Under the pieces are notes generated by a model that ran no database searches, was not told where the DNA came from, and saw only the letters and a program-made list of their open reading frames with translations. Shown here piece after piece: positions 1 to 10,622 of a stretch of 64,000 bases of DNA. The translations under genes and the position numbers were made by a program. The DNA comes from Coniella vitis (taxonomy: Eukaryota > Ascomycota > Sordariomycetes > Diaporthales > Schizoparmaceae), in NCBI GenBank assembly GCA_011317545.1, contig WUJK01000001.1, positions 3,515,001 through 3,579,000 of the forward strand, given 5' to 3'. Within the stretch, counting starts at the first letter, position 1. The number at the start of each line of letters is the position of its first letter.

Positions 1-325
1 CGACTTCATCCATCTTTATGTCGTCGCGTTGTTAGTTACCAGATGGTCCAAGAAAGAAAAAGTTGACGGCCATTGCCCCCAGAGCCCGCTTACTTTTGCA
101 TTTTCCTTGTCCTTATCTCCGTCCCCATTTGTTGTGCTTGAACCATTCTTGAAGATCGAGCGGAAAGTTTCGGTCGAAAGTGGTCGAACCTGAGCGCCAA
201 CAGCGACAGCGAAAGGTTAGCGTGGGCGCGTCTTCTCCTGGCTGGGGCGCCCGGACAAGCGGACAGAGAGGGAGGTTTGCTAACTCTGTGTCCCTCGGAG
301 GACTTGCTTCGGCGATGGTGGGAGC

Positions 326-359
326 CTGTCTTGTCTTTGTCTTTGTCCTTGTCTTTGTC
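326..359. repeat. TTTGTC-type microsatellite
   Basis: The hexamer TTTGTC and its variant CTTGTC repeat about five times in an imperfect array. It lies in non-coding sequence and has no assigned role. Confidence 0.7.
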
Positions 360-986
360 ACGCAAGGTGAGTAAACGTTTTGGTATGCTAGCCTTCATGA
401 TGGCGCGTGGCTGCAGCCGCGAGGCGATGGTGGGGGAATGAAGTTGCTGGGCGGACCAAGTTGGGATAGGTGGAGGCAAGAGTGGTTAATGAGCGACTGC
501 GGCGCAGGACCGGCAAAGAGAGGCAGGCAAATGGTGTCGAAGGATACCAGAAGCCTAATGGCTCAAGGCTTACTTCCAGAAACCAAGTGAAGCATGTCTC
601 TGGACTGGATGCTCGGGCAGAAGGTCCAGCAGGCGACGCAAGCGAGAAAGAAAGATGGGGGAGTGAATAAGTGAGTGGGCTGGCGGCGAGTGGCAGGTTG
701 ACAGGCTGAGGAAGTGTAGGGTAGGGCCCCTGCAAGTTCGACAGCTTGTCACAATGGTCGGGGCGAACGCAGACTGCTTCGGGTGCTAGGCTTGCAGACT
801 CGAAAAAAATCGAGGCGGCTCCAGTTCGCAAGCTCTCCCTGCTCACGGCACTCCTGGGTTACAATTAGTACTCGTAACGTAGTGGAAACAATGAGGTAGT
901 TGCGTGCGAGTGAGGGTGGATAAGGATAATGTCAACAGAGCAAAGGGACGGGGGAGGGGTCTCCAACATAGGCGCTGCTTGCCACT

Positions 987-2180
987 GTACATAGTACCAC
1001 AACCTGCTGTAGGTGAAGGGTCGTCTGTCATACAGTAGTACTCTACAGTGCTAGAGTGGCAGAGTGGGCAGGATCGGCCGCTGTGTTCGCGGCCAAAGGG
1101 CTTGAGGAGCGCCTCCCGGGCCGCCAATTGTAGGCCTGCAAGACCTGGATGGCGGGGGTTTGTGGCGGGGTGCGGAAGTACATACCACCTGGGTTCTTGC
1201 GAGGGGAACCGCTGCTGCACCGACCCCTGTGCAGGCCTGGCTAGGCTCTCGCTTGCCCAGACGCCGCGTGGGCCTCGACTATGTTTACTATGTACTGTAT
1301 TGGAAGGAGGAAAAATCCACGTTTTCCCATTACCTAGCCGTGACGATGAAAACAAGGCTGGCTGGCTTCTATTTACGGAGTGAGTGTGTCATGTCGACCT
1401 CAAACTTGCCTACTATGTACTATATACGATAGAAAATTGATTGCTGCGCGCTGCAACACTGACGCAGAGGAGAAGTTGCGTTGAATACACCTACTTATTT
1501 TGCTACTTAATACCCAGGTAGGTAGGCAGCGAGTACATAGTACTTACTGCTGTACAGTGATTGGACTTCATCAAACATTGATGAAGCAGGAACAACTGAC
1601 GTCTCGTTTCATGGCGGATGAATCCTCTCAATTGGCTCACCGGCGGAAGCGACCGAGCAAACAGGCCGCTTACTGTGTTCCTATATCGTTGGCCCAAGGA
1701 TGTTCATAGCTGTACATAGTACTATGTAGGCCATTTGCGCATCCCATTCCCACTTCGTTGCTTGCTTGCATATAGATCATCTGCCGCCACGCCTGCTCCA
1801 CCGCTGTAAATAGACAAAAAGTCATGGTGCTTCATAGCAAGCCGCTGTGAAGAGATCGATTTGCCCCTCCATTCCAGCGTCGATCGCAGCTGAGCTATGT
1901 AATGGAGCAGCATGCGCCCATATGCAATGACCGTGTCTTGCATGCCTTGGCTATCCTCCATACGCGAAAAGACAGGTAGAGAGATGCCAGGATTGCACAT
2001 ATGCGTACTTGACCATGTAACTGTCCGTGATCGACTGTATGATTGGTGTTACATCAACACGTGCTGTTGGGCGCAAACTCCAGCTCGCACATTCGTCATA
2101 CTCAATCCTGGACCCCCCCCCCAGGTGCTAATTACTCCATCTGTACACTCTACATACATACTATGTAGTACTACATAGTA
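987..2180. repeat. cluster of TACTATGTA / TACATAGTA palindromic motifs
   Basis: The nonamer occurs at 988-996, 1286-1294, 1411-1419, 1534-1542, 1713-1721, 1720-1728, 2159-2167 and 2172-2180. Two pairs are arranged head to head. At 1713-1728 they form a perfect 16-base palindrome, and at 2159-2180 a perfect 22-base palindrome. Flanks often add G or C (GTACATAGTAC, CTATGTAG). About fourteen further copies are scattered through other intergenic regions of the window and none lies in a coding exon. The function is unknown. It could be a binding site, a cruciform-forming element or the remnant of a small repeat family. Confidence 0.8.
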
Positions 2181-3006
2181 GTAGTAGTCTGCATGGCAGG
2201 ACTTGATGCAAGAAGATCACAAAGAAAAATGACAAGTCCTTCTCTGCAGTGATGCCATTGCTGGCCCAAACGCCACCGCCACCAGTGCTATTGTATTAAC
2301 GTCTCCAGATCATTCTCAACAGTCTGCCCACCTCATACGACCTCTTGCAGAAAGCTGTCGCTTCTGCCCCAATCCGGATTTCGCATCGTAGGGTCTGTGC
2401 CGCCTTATCATTTATGCATCTGATCACGACTGCGAGTGCTGGCGCTAATCAGCCCTTGACAAGACGGTCTCGCTTCGCTTGCGGCGTCTGCTTATTGGGG
2501 AAGGAAAAAAATACTTGGAAAACAAAACGCCATTTTTTAGTGCCGATTAGTGCCCAGGCAGACTTGGGTTGGAAAATTGGCGTTTTGGGCCGATCTTTTT
2601 AGGACGGCGCTGAATTCTGAATTCTGAGGCGCACGAACCACAGCACGATTTCGCTGGCATTCTTCTATTAGCCAGGTACAATAGTACTTAGCGCCTTGCA
2701 AGGGCAGAAAACTTTAAGGTCCCACCTGCTCCAGGTGTTTTTGCGGGGAAAGCCTAAAGTGTTATGCTATGTATCGGTAATGTACTCGCCGTCGAATGGA
2801 GGGCGCTGCAGCCCCCAGTCCCTGCAGTAAGCAACAGGTTCCCTGTCAAAGCTCCGCTTCCGCGTTCTGTTATTGATGCATTTTCGATTGGCACAATTGC
2901 ATCGCCAACCTTTTTTGGTTGAGCCAGCAATCATCCGACTTTGAGCAATAGACGCACGCACGCAACCCCAAATCCATGCTGCTTTCTGTTTCTTGGAACC
3001 GCAGCG

Positions 3007-3613
3007 ATGGAGCGCCCAGCTAGTCCAACGCCTGTGGATATCCACGCACCGTTTACCCGCGCAGAGCGCATGGCACAGCTCGCCGAGATCGATAAGGTGC
3101 GTCCCCCTCCTATTCCAATACCCCATCACATCGCATTATCTGTTCTAACGAATTCCTTGTTTCCAGGATATTGCTTCCCTCCTCGAACTCAGCGGTAAAG
3201 CTATCAAGTCGCTCGGCAAACAGACGTCCACCGAGCCCGACCAGCCAGCTCCAACCGCCCAAGATCAGACGCAAGCCTTCCAAGAAAACATGGACAAGTT
3301 CCTCAATACATTACATGCAGTTGATGTACGCTTGAAACGCCAAATATTCGGGCTGGAAGAAGCTGGCATCTTGACGCTTGATAAGACCAAGACTAAGGAT
3401 GACGATGGTGGCGCAAAGCCGTCGCTTGAGCCCAATGGACTGGGCTTGGTAGGCAATCTGGATGTTGGCTGGCTCAACAGTCGGAGCAATCAAGTTGAAA
3501 CAGAGATGGAGGCAGAGCTCTGGACTAAGACGCGTCAAAGCCTTGGTGCCGTCGCTGGTCCATCAAACACTAATGGCAATGTCCAGAATGAGGATGTCAA
3601 GATGACCGGATGA
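3007..3613 (+). CDS. med11: Mediator complex subunit Med11
   Basis: Two exons, 3007-3096 and 3167-3613, are joined across a 70-base GT...AG intron and give 178 residues. The N-terminal part shows the Med11 pattern: a helix with RAERMAQLAEIDKDIASLL, followed by GKAIKSLG and the conserved NMDKFLNTLHAVDVRLKRQI helix. Med11 is a small head-module subunit that pairs with Med22 and helps Mediator contact RNA polymerase II and TFIIH in the nucleus (family knowledge). The tail after about residue 120 is acidic and low in complexity, as in other filamentous fungi. The first ATG of the conserved frame is used and the intron lies exactly inside the conserved IDK|DIASLL run, which supports the model. The next gene is convergent, about 420 bases downstream. 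Confidence 0.88.
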
Positions 3614-4030
3614 TACAGCTGGCTACCAGACACCAGCTGCTGGTCGCCTTGGCACCGCTTCCCTACGGACACCTTGATATATCGGCGCAATAATTGTTGA
3701 ACTAGAAATTCTGCATTGATGAAGAGACAGCTGACAGCACAAGAGATACCCCGCTGCTTCTTCCCCCCCCTTATTTCGGCTTGAGCCGGCACCTCCAGCT
3801 TCATCAAACTTGGTCGGGAGCGTGGCAGAAATAATGTTGCAGGAAAATAATCAAGATACGCAACACAGCCCTCTCTAAACAGTACTCCTTCCGGTCATGA
3901 ATGAGAATCCGTACGTCGAAAGTGATGCAGTCGGTCGAGTCCTTCACCGGCTCTGTCATTTGGCCACGCTACAAGCCTGATGCACAACGAACCTTGTCGT
4001 CCCAACACTGCTTCCCGCTATGTCCAGAAC
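3614..4030. other. convergent 3' intergenic region
   Basis: This stretch separates the stop codons of Med11 (+) and the secreted protein (-). It must hold both 3' untranslated regions. I see no gene or repeat in it. Confidence 0.6.
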
Positions 4031-4655
4031 CTAACAAAGTTTGTTGAAGCCACCAACAGCAATGTTGGATGTTGTGGTAGTAAAGGACGATTCGTCGAGG
4101 CTATACTCGTGCGTCGCCCCCAGTCAGCATCGGCCGGCTACATGCACTTTCAACCGCAGATAGTTACACTTACAGGGTCTTGAAGCTCAAGCATTCATAA
4201 CTCTCCTCGTCAGTATCGACATCAATGAAGCGTCCAAAGAAGGATACGCAGCCGTGGTTGCCGTTGCAGGCAAACTGGCATTTGAAAGAGACATAGTCGG
4301 TGGCATTGGAGTCATGCGTGACGAACAGTTGCTAGTTCAGTCTCTTCGAATCAGTCCATGCTCACAGGCTACTCTGCCATCCTCCAGCTAGGTTCCACGC
4401 TTAAGAAGTCCGAAAGAAAAGAGCGCTTCGTACCATTGTGTTGTTAAAGCCATGTTCCACCGTGAAGCCGGGATCGATATCATAGCCCGTACCCGTCACT
4501 GGCGCTCCCACCTCCGCGTATCCGATCGTCCATGTCGTGGTGTTTGTGCTGGATGTAGTGCTGGAAACGCATGACGCAGCGGCGTCGTCTGTCGGAGTCC
4601 CAGCCAACACCGCAGCCACCGCGGAGAAGGGAACAAGGAGGCCTGAAGCGCGCAT
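4031..4655 (-). CDS. small secreted six-cysteine protein (PAN/apple-like)
   Basis: Three exons, 4655-4434, 4331-4174 and 4100-4031, are joined by GT...AG introns of 102 and 73 bases and give 149 residues. Residues 1 to about 20 (MRASGLLVPFSAVAAVLAG) look like a signal peptide. The mature part has six cysteines, and the block KCQFACNGNHGCVSFFG...YECLSF has spacing reminiscent of PAN/apple folds. Several N-x-T/S sites (NTT, NNT, NAT) suggest N-glycosylation. The second intron is supported because the last 23 codons stay open and end ...GGFNKLC before TAG, which supplies the sixth cysteine. The product is probably exported to the wall or medium. I do not recognise a named family, and an effector-like or adhesive role is only possible. 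Without the second splice the protein would stop four codons into that intron. Confidence 0.72.
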
Positions 4656-5574
4656 ATCTGCCACTCTTTGGAGGGTGTATCTCCTTGCAAATGACCAAGA
4701 CCTGCGAGGAATATCTTCGGCGCGGGGTTGGGGTAAAACGAGCAAACTCGCTTTTGAGGGCAGATGTACAGTAGTCGACTCGACAAGTGATTGGAGAACC
4801 GTTTCGCCAATGCGTAGCACACTCTTTGCCAAGATGTCGAGGAGGTGGCAGGTGGTGTACTTCTTTTCTCACACACACTCTCTTTTAACCGAATCAATCC
4901 ATCAATCCGCCTTTCGGAATGGTTCTTTGCCAAAGGGTGAATTTTTAGCCGAGGGGATATCACGTTTTGTATAAATTCTCCAAGCCTATCTATTATCATA
5001 CGAATGGCGCAGTGCCGGGAAAAGGTGGTCGGGAACCGAAGCACAAAGTGGTAAGTACCTACTTTACCGACAAGGCGAGAACGGGCCTTCTTGTTCAAAT
5101 GTGGACGTCATCTTTCGTGAGAGTGCAACCCAGTAAGAGGTAATCGCAGGGGATACATTTACTCGGTGAAGGGGTCCTGTGGATATGGAAAGGTAAGTCC
5201 CCCGTAGAGCGTGGCAGGTGTTTCGATCATCATCTCGGGTTGTACATATATCGCAAGCGGTGTACTATGTAGGTAGATAGGTAATCCCCGAATTTCATTC
5301 TAAACCTGCATAAGGTAGAAAGAATGCCTGAGCGACCAACCACCCGTCTAAAGAAATGAAACCAAAAAATAAGTTACAGAAATATGAGGTTTCTGCTATC
5401 TACAGCGGTATATATTTGTTTTTGCTTTACATATCCCTTCTTCACGTGATAATATCCCCAGATACTAAATATCCCCGCTCCTCGGGAAAGGTTTGATTCC
5501 CGATATCCTTCAAACCAAAGTAATTTTGGCGATTAGCCTAAGTATTCTGCACGCGAGCTGCTGGAAACACATGC

Positions 5575-5610
<36 letters not shown>

Positions 5611-6313
5611 ATAATTACATCGATGGCTGTCACACTGGGCAAAACAACGTACAAGCCATGCGACTCGAATAACTATATCAATACGCTCGTCATCTTGACA
5701 TAATCGGCACTCTGATGCCTGGATTGGAGCCTTGGACCTCCGGTTAATATACTCACAATGGATTGCTCATTGCTCTATGCAGCGATGGCAGGAAGCTCAT
5801 ATCGCCTTTTCTGAATGACAGGAAGCAACGGACGAGAACCAAGCCTCGCTTTCCTCCTCGCCTGTAGGAGAATGCCACGATTGTCACGGATTACACGAAC
5901 ACAAACACACATACATATACTGTGATGCAGAAAGACCACCCCAATGAGAGCCAAATAATGACATACTTCGTTGCATAATTATATCCTGTGCAGTACGACT
6001 TAACAATACACGTATTTAAATAGGTAAGCCTGCAAACGAGTATGCGCAGCTTCGCTGCGCGGCGAGAATCAAGCCCTTGAAACCACAATGCGAACCTTCA
6101 CACGCCATCAGACGGTAGATGACAGCCACAACGGCACCGGGCGCTTTTGCCCCTGGGTGCACCAGATGCGTATCCTTTCGAGTGCAACTCTTGACCGTTC
6201 TTGCACCACAGCTCAGCGATACAGAAAATGCAATCTCCACCTCTTGAGCGCGCTCGCCCATTCCATTCTGTCCCCTTTGTATGCTAAAAAAATAAAGCGC
6301 TACATTCAAGGCT
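4656..6313. other. intergenic region with AT/GT microsatellite
   Basis: This lies between the start of the secreted protein and the stop of the M28 protease, both on the minus strand. The part after 5100 is AT-rich. It contains one TACTATGTA motif at 5263-5271 and the dinucleotide repeat at 5575-5612. No coding potential is convincing, because the long minus frame across 4496-5098 is a different frame of the secreted-protein exon and its leader. Confidence 0.6.
5575..5612. repeat. (AT)n(GT)n microsatellite
   Basis: An AT run of about nine units passes directly into a GT run of about ten units. This compound dinucleotide repeat is likely to vary in length between isolates. It is non-coding. 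Confidence 0.9.
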
Positions 6314-9300
6314 TTAAATTTTGAAGCTCTTTGTGCCTTCAACGAGACCCGATTGGAATTTTGTAATAACAGCCCAGCTGGGCGCATACTCGAGCGCTTC
6401 GTCGAGAGCGGGAATCGTGCCGGGCGTATTGTGATCGCTCCAGGTGCAGGTGACGTTGCCGTCAAGGCCTTTGGCGTTTCTGGGCTTCAGCTCTGCGTCG
6501 ACCGACGATGTACCGGCTTTCCCATCTGCAATGTCATTTTCTTCAGTCGCCGCGATCGCCATGAGAGCCTCAACATCCCACTCAATGTCCACCTCCCAAA
6601 CCTTATCCCAGTCTCGCCTCCACAGCATTACTTGACTCAATCCCGAGTTTGGCAACCGTCCAAAACGATCATCCCAAGCGGTACCACCCACAACGGCGAA
6701 TCTCTTAATTGGCGTCGCAAATCTGATATAGCACGACTTGGTATTCTTTGCATCTACCAACAGTTTCGCCTGCCCAAGGATGTCGGTCGTGTTCACTTGC
6801 AGAGAAATTAGTTTGCCATAGCCCTTTTGAGGAGGAACACCTTCGGCGACATTGTCGGCGACATTGGGTGGGACATGTGTCCCGTCATATTCGCAGTCGG
6901 TAAGCCCGACACGTCCAGCAGAACCATGGCAGTGGATTGGTTGTCCTGCTGCAGATGGAAGCTCGGCAATGATTCTGCGCAGGTATTCCTCGATGCCAGC
7001 AAACTTGACGGTTGAGGCTCCAGTGTCCAGGTTCACTGTCTGCTGCCAGAATGCCTTGTATCTGCTGGTAGAGGTAAATGGGTGTGCCCAAAGGTTATAC
7101 AGGAGTGTCAGTGCAAAGACGCAGAGGAGGAAAAGGGGGACATGGTGCGTAATGCGATGTATAAATGGCATCAAGGGTAGTATGAGCAGGATGCTGGAGA
7201 ATGCGATGCACAGATATGGTAACAATGGATTGGAACCGTCTGTAGCGGTCTGCCTCGTCGCGTCTGTGAGGAGCAACCCAGTCTGAGTGGCAAGGATGAT
7301 CAGGAACGGCCCCAGGATAATGAGTTGGATGAACCACGTCCAAGTAGGTAGTGACTTGGACCATGGCTGTTCTTCGCCAAAGACTCCAGAACTCTTGCTA
7401 GTGTGCTGTGAACTCGTCGTGGCATCTGTGAAGGCTTGAATCGAGCGTCGATATGTCGTAGCAAAAGTCGTTTGCCGCTCGCCATCTGCACGATTAGGTC
7501 TTCCAAGCAGGGGAGTTGTCGCATTGGCCGGTTCTCTACCTGCATCCTCCTCTTCCGCTTGCTCATGCTCACTGTCACCCACCTCACCCGGGTCAGGAGA
7601 AATACCATGCTCTTCACCGATATTGGAATAATTGTCTCCTTGCTCTTCGTGATCATGGTAGTCTTGGGCCCATATCTTCTTGTTTGGCAGGGCAAATTGC
7701 TCAATAAGCGTGATCAAAGCTGTTAAGAAAAGTGCCGAGTGAAGGAATACAACGTAGTAGCCGGACGCAATGGAAAACCGATCCTCAAAAACGGTGACTA
7801 CGACGAGAAATGCCCAACCAATGACAAACAGCCAGATGATGGCATAGCCTCGGTGCAAAGCACTCGGCCTTGCGGCGTCCGCGCCCTTCATTATGCACCA
7901 GAAAGAGAAGTAGGCCAACGAGGGAAGCATCGCCCAGCTGCACCAAAGTCAGAATCAATCGTATACGCAGAACAGCGATCACTTGGATTTAGCGATGCAA
8001 ACACTCACACGGTATACGGGCTGCTGTGAATAATGTAAGGATTCACTTTGCGCAGCAAAAATGCTCCACCAAATACCAACGCGGCACATACGATGAGCCC
8101 GAGTGGGAAGCGGATAATTCCTTTTACTCCTCCAATTTTAACGCGCTCATATTCTCCTCGAGCTATATCGGGGTACTGGTGAGCGCTGACGCTGTTCGAA
8201 AAGAAGTAGAACTTGCCCTTCTTTTGGGCGAGGTAGGTCACGAATATCAGAATGAGTGGCGTGGCGATCAATAGTGTAAGCGACCAAGCGAACATGCCTC
8301 TGAGGTTGAAAAGAACAAGGCTACTTCCGAAGAGGTCGAACCACACGCCGCTTTTTCCCTTCCCGTTGGGGACTTTTCCTATGTCGCCGTCCGCTCTGTC
8401 GCCTAGGAATTCCCTGCTTGACAGGTCATCCATAGTGGCAACTGCTGACGATAACATGTGCCAAAGGCTGGCACGGCTCGCATGTCTGCGGTCATCATCT
8501 TGTGTATGGTAGCGCGCACGAGGTTGGAAGAAGGATAGATCAAGGCCTCTTTGCCCGTAAACATCACGGAAGACGACATAGTCAGTCTGGCTCTTGATAA
8601 ATCCTGCGCCAAAGGCATCGGATGCGATGACGGAGGTGAAGGGATGGGGGGTATGGGAATACGACTGCATGACTTGCTGGTCGGTAGCGCGGAACAGAAT
8701 TGCGCGGCCTCCAGCGCCCGCACCCTCGAGGTTGAGAAAGGTGTGGACGAAGGGCATCAGTGGGCTGTTGCCGAAAGCTCGGGCACCATAAAGGAAGTCC
8801 TCTTCGCCATTATTGAGTAGCGCAACAATGCCATGTTTGGGTTGGTTCCCGGGCGCAGTAAAGTGTTTGATGAGCTGGAGGACAGTGACAACGCCCATAC
8901 CGTCATCAGTGGCTCCAAATCCTGTAGAAACGCTGCTCGGTCATTAGATTGAAAGTTACAGAGAGACAGAAAAGGGCTTTTCATACGAATCATAGTGTGC
9001 ATTGACCATGACACCGCCACCACCAATTGGTAGCTTTCGGCGATCGTTCCGCTTTTTCCACCACTCGCCCTGCTCATCATCGGCGCCTCGAATGTAGACA
9101 ATTATGTTGTTGCCCTCGAAGTAGGCGGCGACTTTGGATACGGGCGACCCGGGTATGCCGCCGAAGGAAAGGGTCACGTTCGACATTAGGTCATTGAAGA
9201 CAGTGACATTATGCGCGGGCTTATTATCGACAGCGGGTGGCAGAGTCCAGCCCGGGTTTGAAATCTCATGTCTAGAACGGCGTGTCAGTATGGATTTTCT

Positions 9301-9639
9301 TCTCTGGGTCACGTTTGTTACGAGTGTATCTTACGAATGCCCGCCCACTGCTGTCTCGGAATTCCAGTCAGCTCCGTTCTGCTTTAGGATTTCCTCTATG
9401 CGCAGCAGAAGCCAAGTTCGAACCTCATCGTTCTTGTGGCTGTTGTAAGGGTGGTAACCCTGGGTCAGAGTTGCCAAGTCAAGCCATGCTTCGGTGAGGT
9501 TGACGCCTGTATAGCCAGTCGCGCCAGACGGAGGAGAGGGAACAGTCTCGTTGACGATTATCAGAGGAATGAGCAAAGCCAGGTAGATTATGGTCGTCCA
9601 TATAGTAACCTGGTAGGCTCTGAAAGCGAATGGATTCAT
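6314..9639 (-). CDS. pff1: vacuolar membrane protease, peptidase family M28
   Basis: Four exons, 9639-9335, 9271-8987, 8932-8009 and 7937-6314, give 1045 residues, a usual length for the fungal vacuolar M28 protease. A membrane segment lies at about residues 8-30. The lumenal metallopeptidase domain carries the co-catalytic zinc signature: H194 in HYDS, D206 in ATDDGMG, the glutamate pair E240/E241 in NNGEED, and a later YHTQDDDRRH segment with the final zinc histidine. The C-terminal half has many hydrophobic segments and an acidic loop around EEQGDNYSNIGEEHG. The enzyme would cleave N-terminal residues of peptides in the vacuole (family knowledge). Splice joins fall within conserved motifs (HYD|S and HSSPYT|VW) and preserve the frame, so the structure is well supported. 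Confidence 0.93.
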
Positions 9640-10622
9640 CTTGACCTGAAAACCTGCGGCAAACGGCTGGCAAGCACGGTATCCAAGCCACCGTCCCGTC
9701 GAGTGGCCAGCAAAGAAAGGGTACGTGTCCTGCCAACACTAACTTTGGCATTAAAGAGAATCAACCACCCTCTGTTGCTCGAAGAGGCAGCCGGGTAAGC
9801 GGCAGTGGTGTGCGTATGAGGTGTCGAGGGCGGGATCTGCTTGACGCGCTGGTGGCGGCCAGTTGCAGCACCGAGCGATGACGCTCGCTTGCAGTGCAAG
9901 GGTGCTGCTGCTGCGGCGGCGGCGTCAACAAAGCGAGAATGAAACGGAGGTCTTGTGGAACCTGTTGCTGCGCTAGCCCGTTCCAAGTCACTATCTGTCG
10001 TTTATGACCAGAGCATGTGCATCCAGAAATTGTGAGCTCTTATCTCTGCGTAAAGACATGCATGTTTTGCGTTTTCTTTGGAAGGTGGAAGGCTTCACCA
10101 CATGTTCAGAACTAGGAATGGAGTTGGTGCTTCTCCCCGCAACGTCCCGCACACACTAGCCAAAAATAGCTGTAAGTTGATGAGGCAGTGGCCCGAGCTC
10201 CTATTCGCGATCAACCAGCACTATGCAGTAGGGCAGTCGAGACTGAGAAGGCACGACCATGATCCCATCCGTATCCATGGATAGCATGTCAAACAAACCC
10301 ATTTCTTGCCACAAGCACAGGCTCGACAACAGACACAAAAATTCCAAGTCCCAAAAGAAGGTATTTTCAACCGAGAGCCACTGTAAAACACGCATGGGTT
10401 TAATCTTGATCTATTACTTGCAGCTACCTATCTGAATAGTCAGTACACCTACTGTGCCGGCAATCTTATCAGTCTGCCTTGCTGTAATGTGGAGTTGCAT
10501 CGACGTTGTTTAATTCCTTTGTCAGTCAATACCGGGATGTTTCCCTTGGTAAGTAATACAAATATACGATCCAGTGGCCTAAGTCAGTCTCAGCGATTTT
10601 AGTGCAGCAGACTCAACCCACT
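9640..10622. other. intergenic region upstream of M28 protease
   Basis: This lies between the M28 start and the BBP stop, both on the minus strand. It contains a short GCT/GCG triplet-rich patch near 9908-9928. I see no gene in it. It should hold the M28 promoter and the BBP 3' untranslated region. Confidence 0.55.

Larger units (their letters stand above)
1..3006. other. gene-poor region upstream of Med11
   Basis: I see no convincing gene here. The longest open frames (about 150-170 codons, minus strand, 388-1355) lack family motifs and overlap each other in several frames. A TTTGTC-type microsatellite lies at about 326-359. Eight copies of the TACTATGTA/TACATAGTA motif fall between 987 and 2180 and are described separately. 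A C-run occurs near 2113-2122. The last few hundred bases should contain the Med11 promoter. Confidence 0.6.

Noticed and set aside
843..1355. 170-codon minus-strand ORF
   Set aside because: It has no family motif, lies in DNA rich in the palindromic motif, and overlaps open frames on the other strand. It is probably chance.
4496..5098. 200-codon minus-strand ORF
   Set aside because: It is another frame of the secreted-protein first exon and its leader. The correct frame has a signal peptide and splice-supported continuation.
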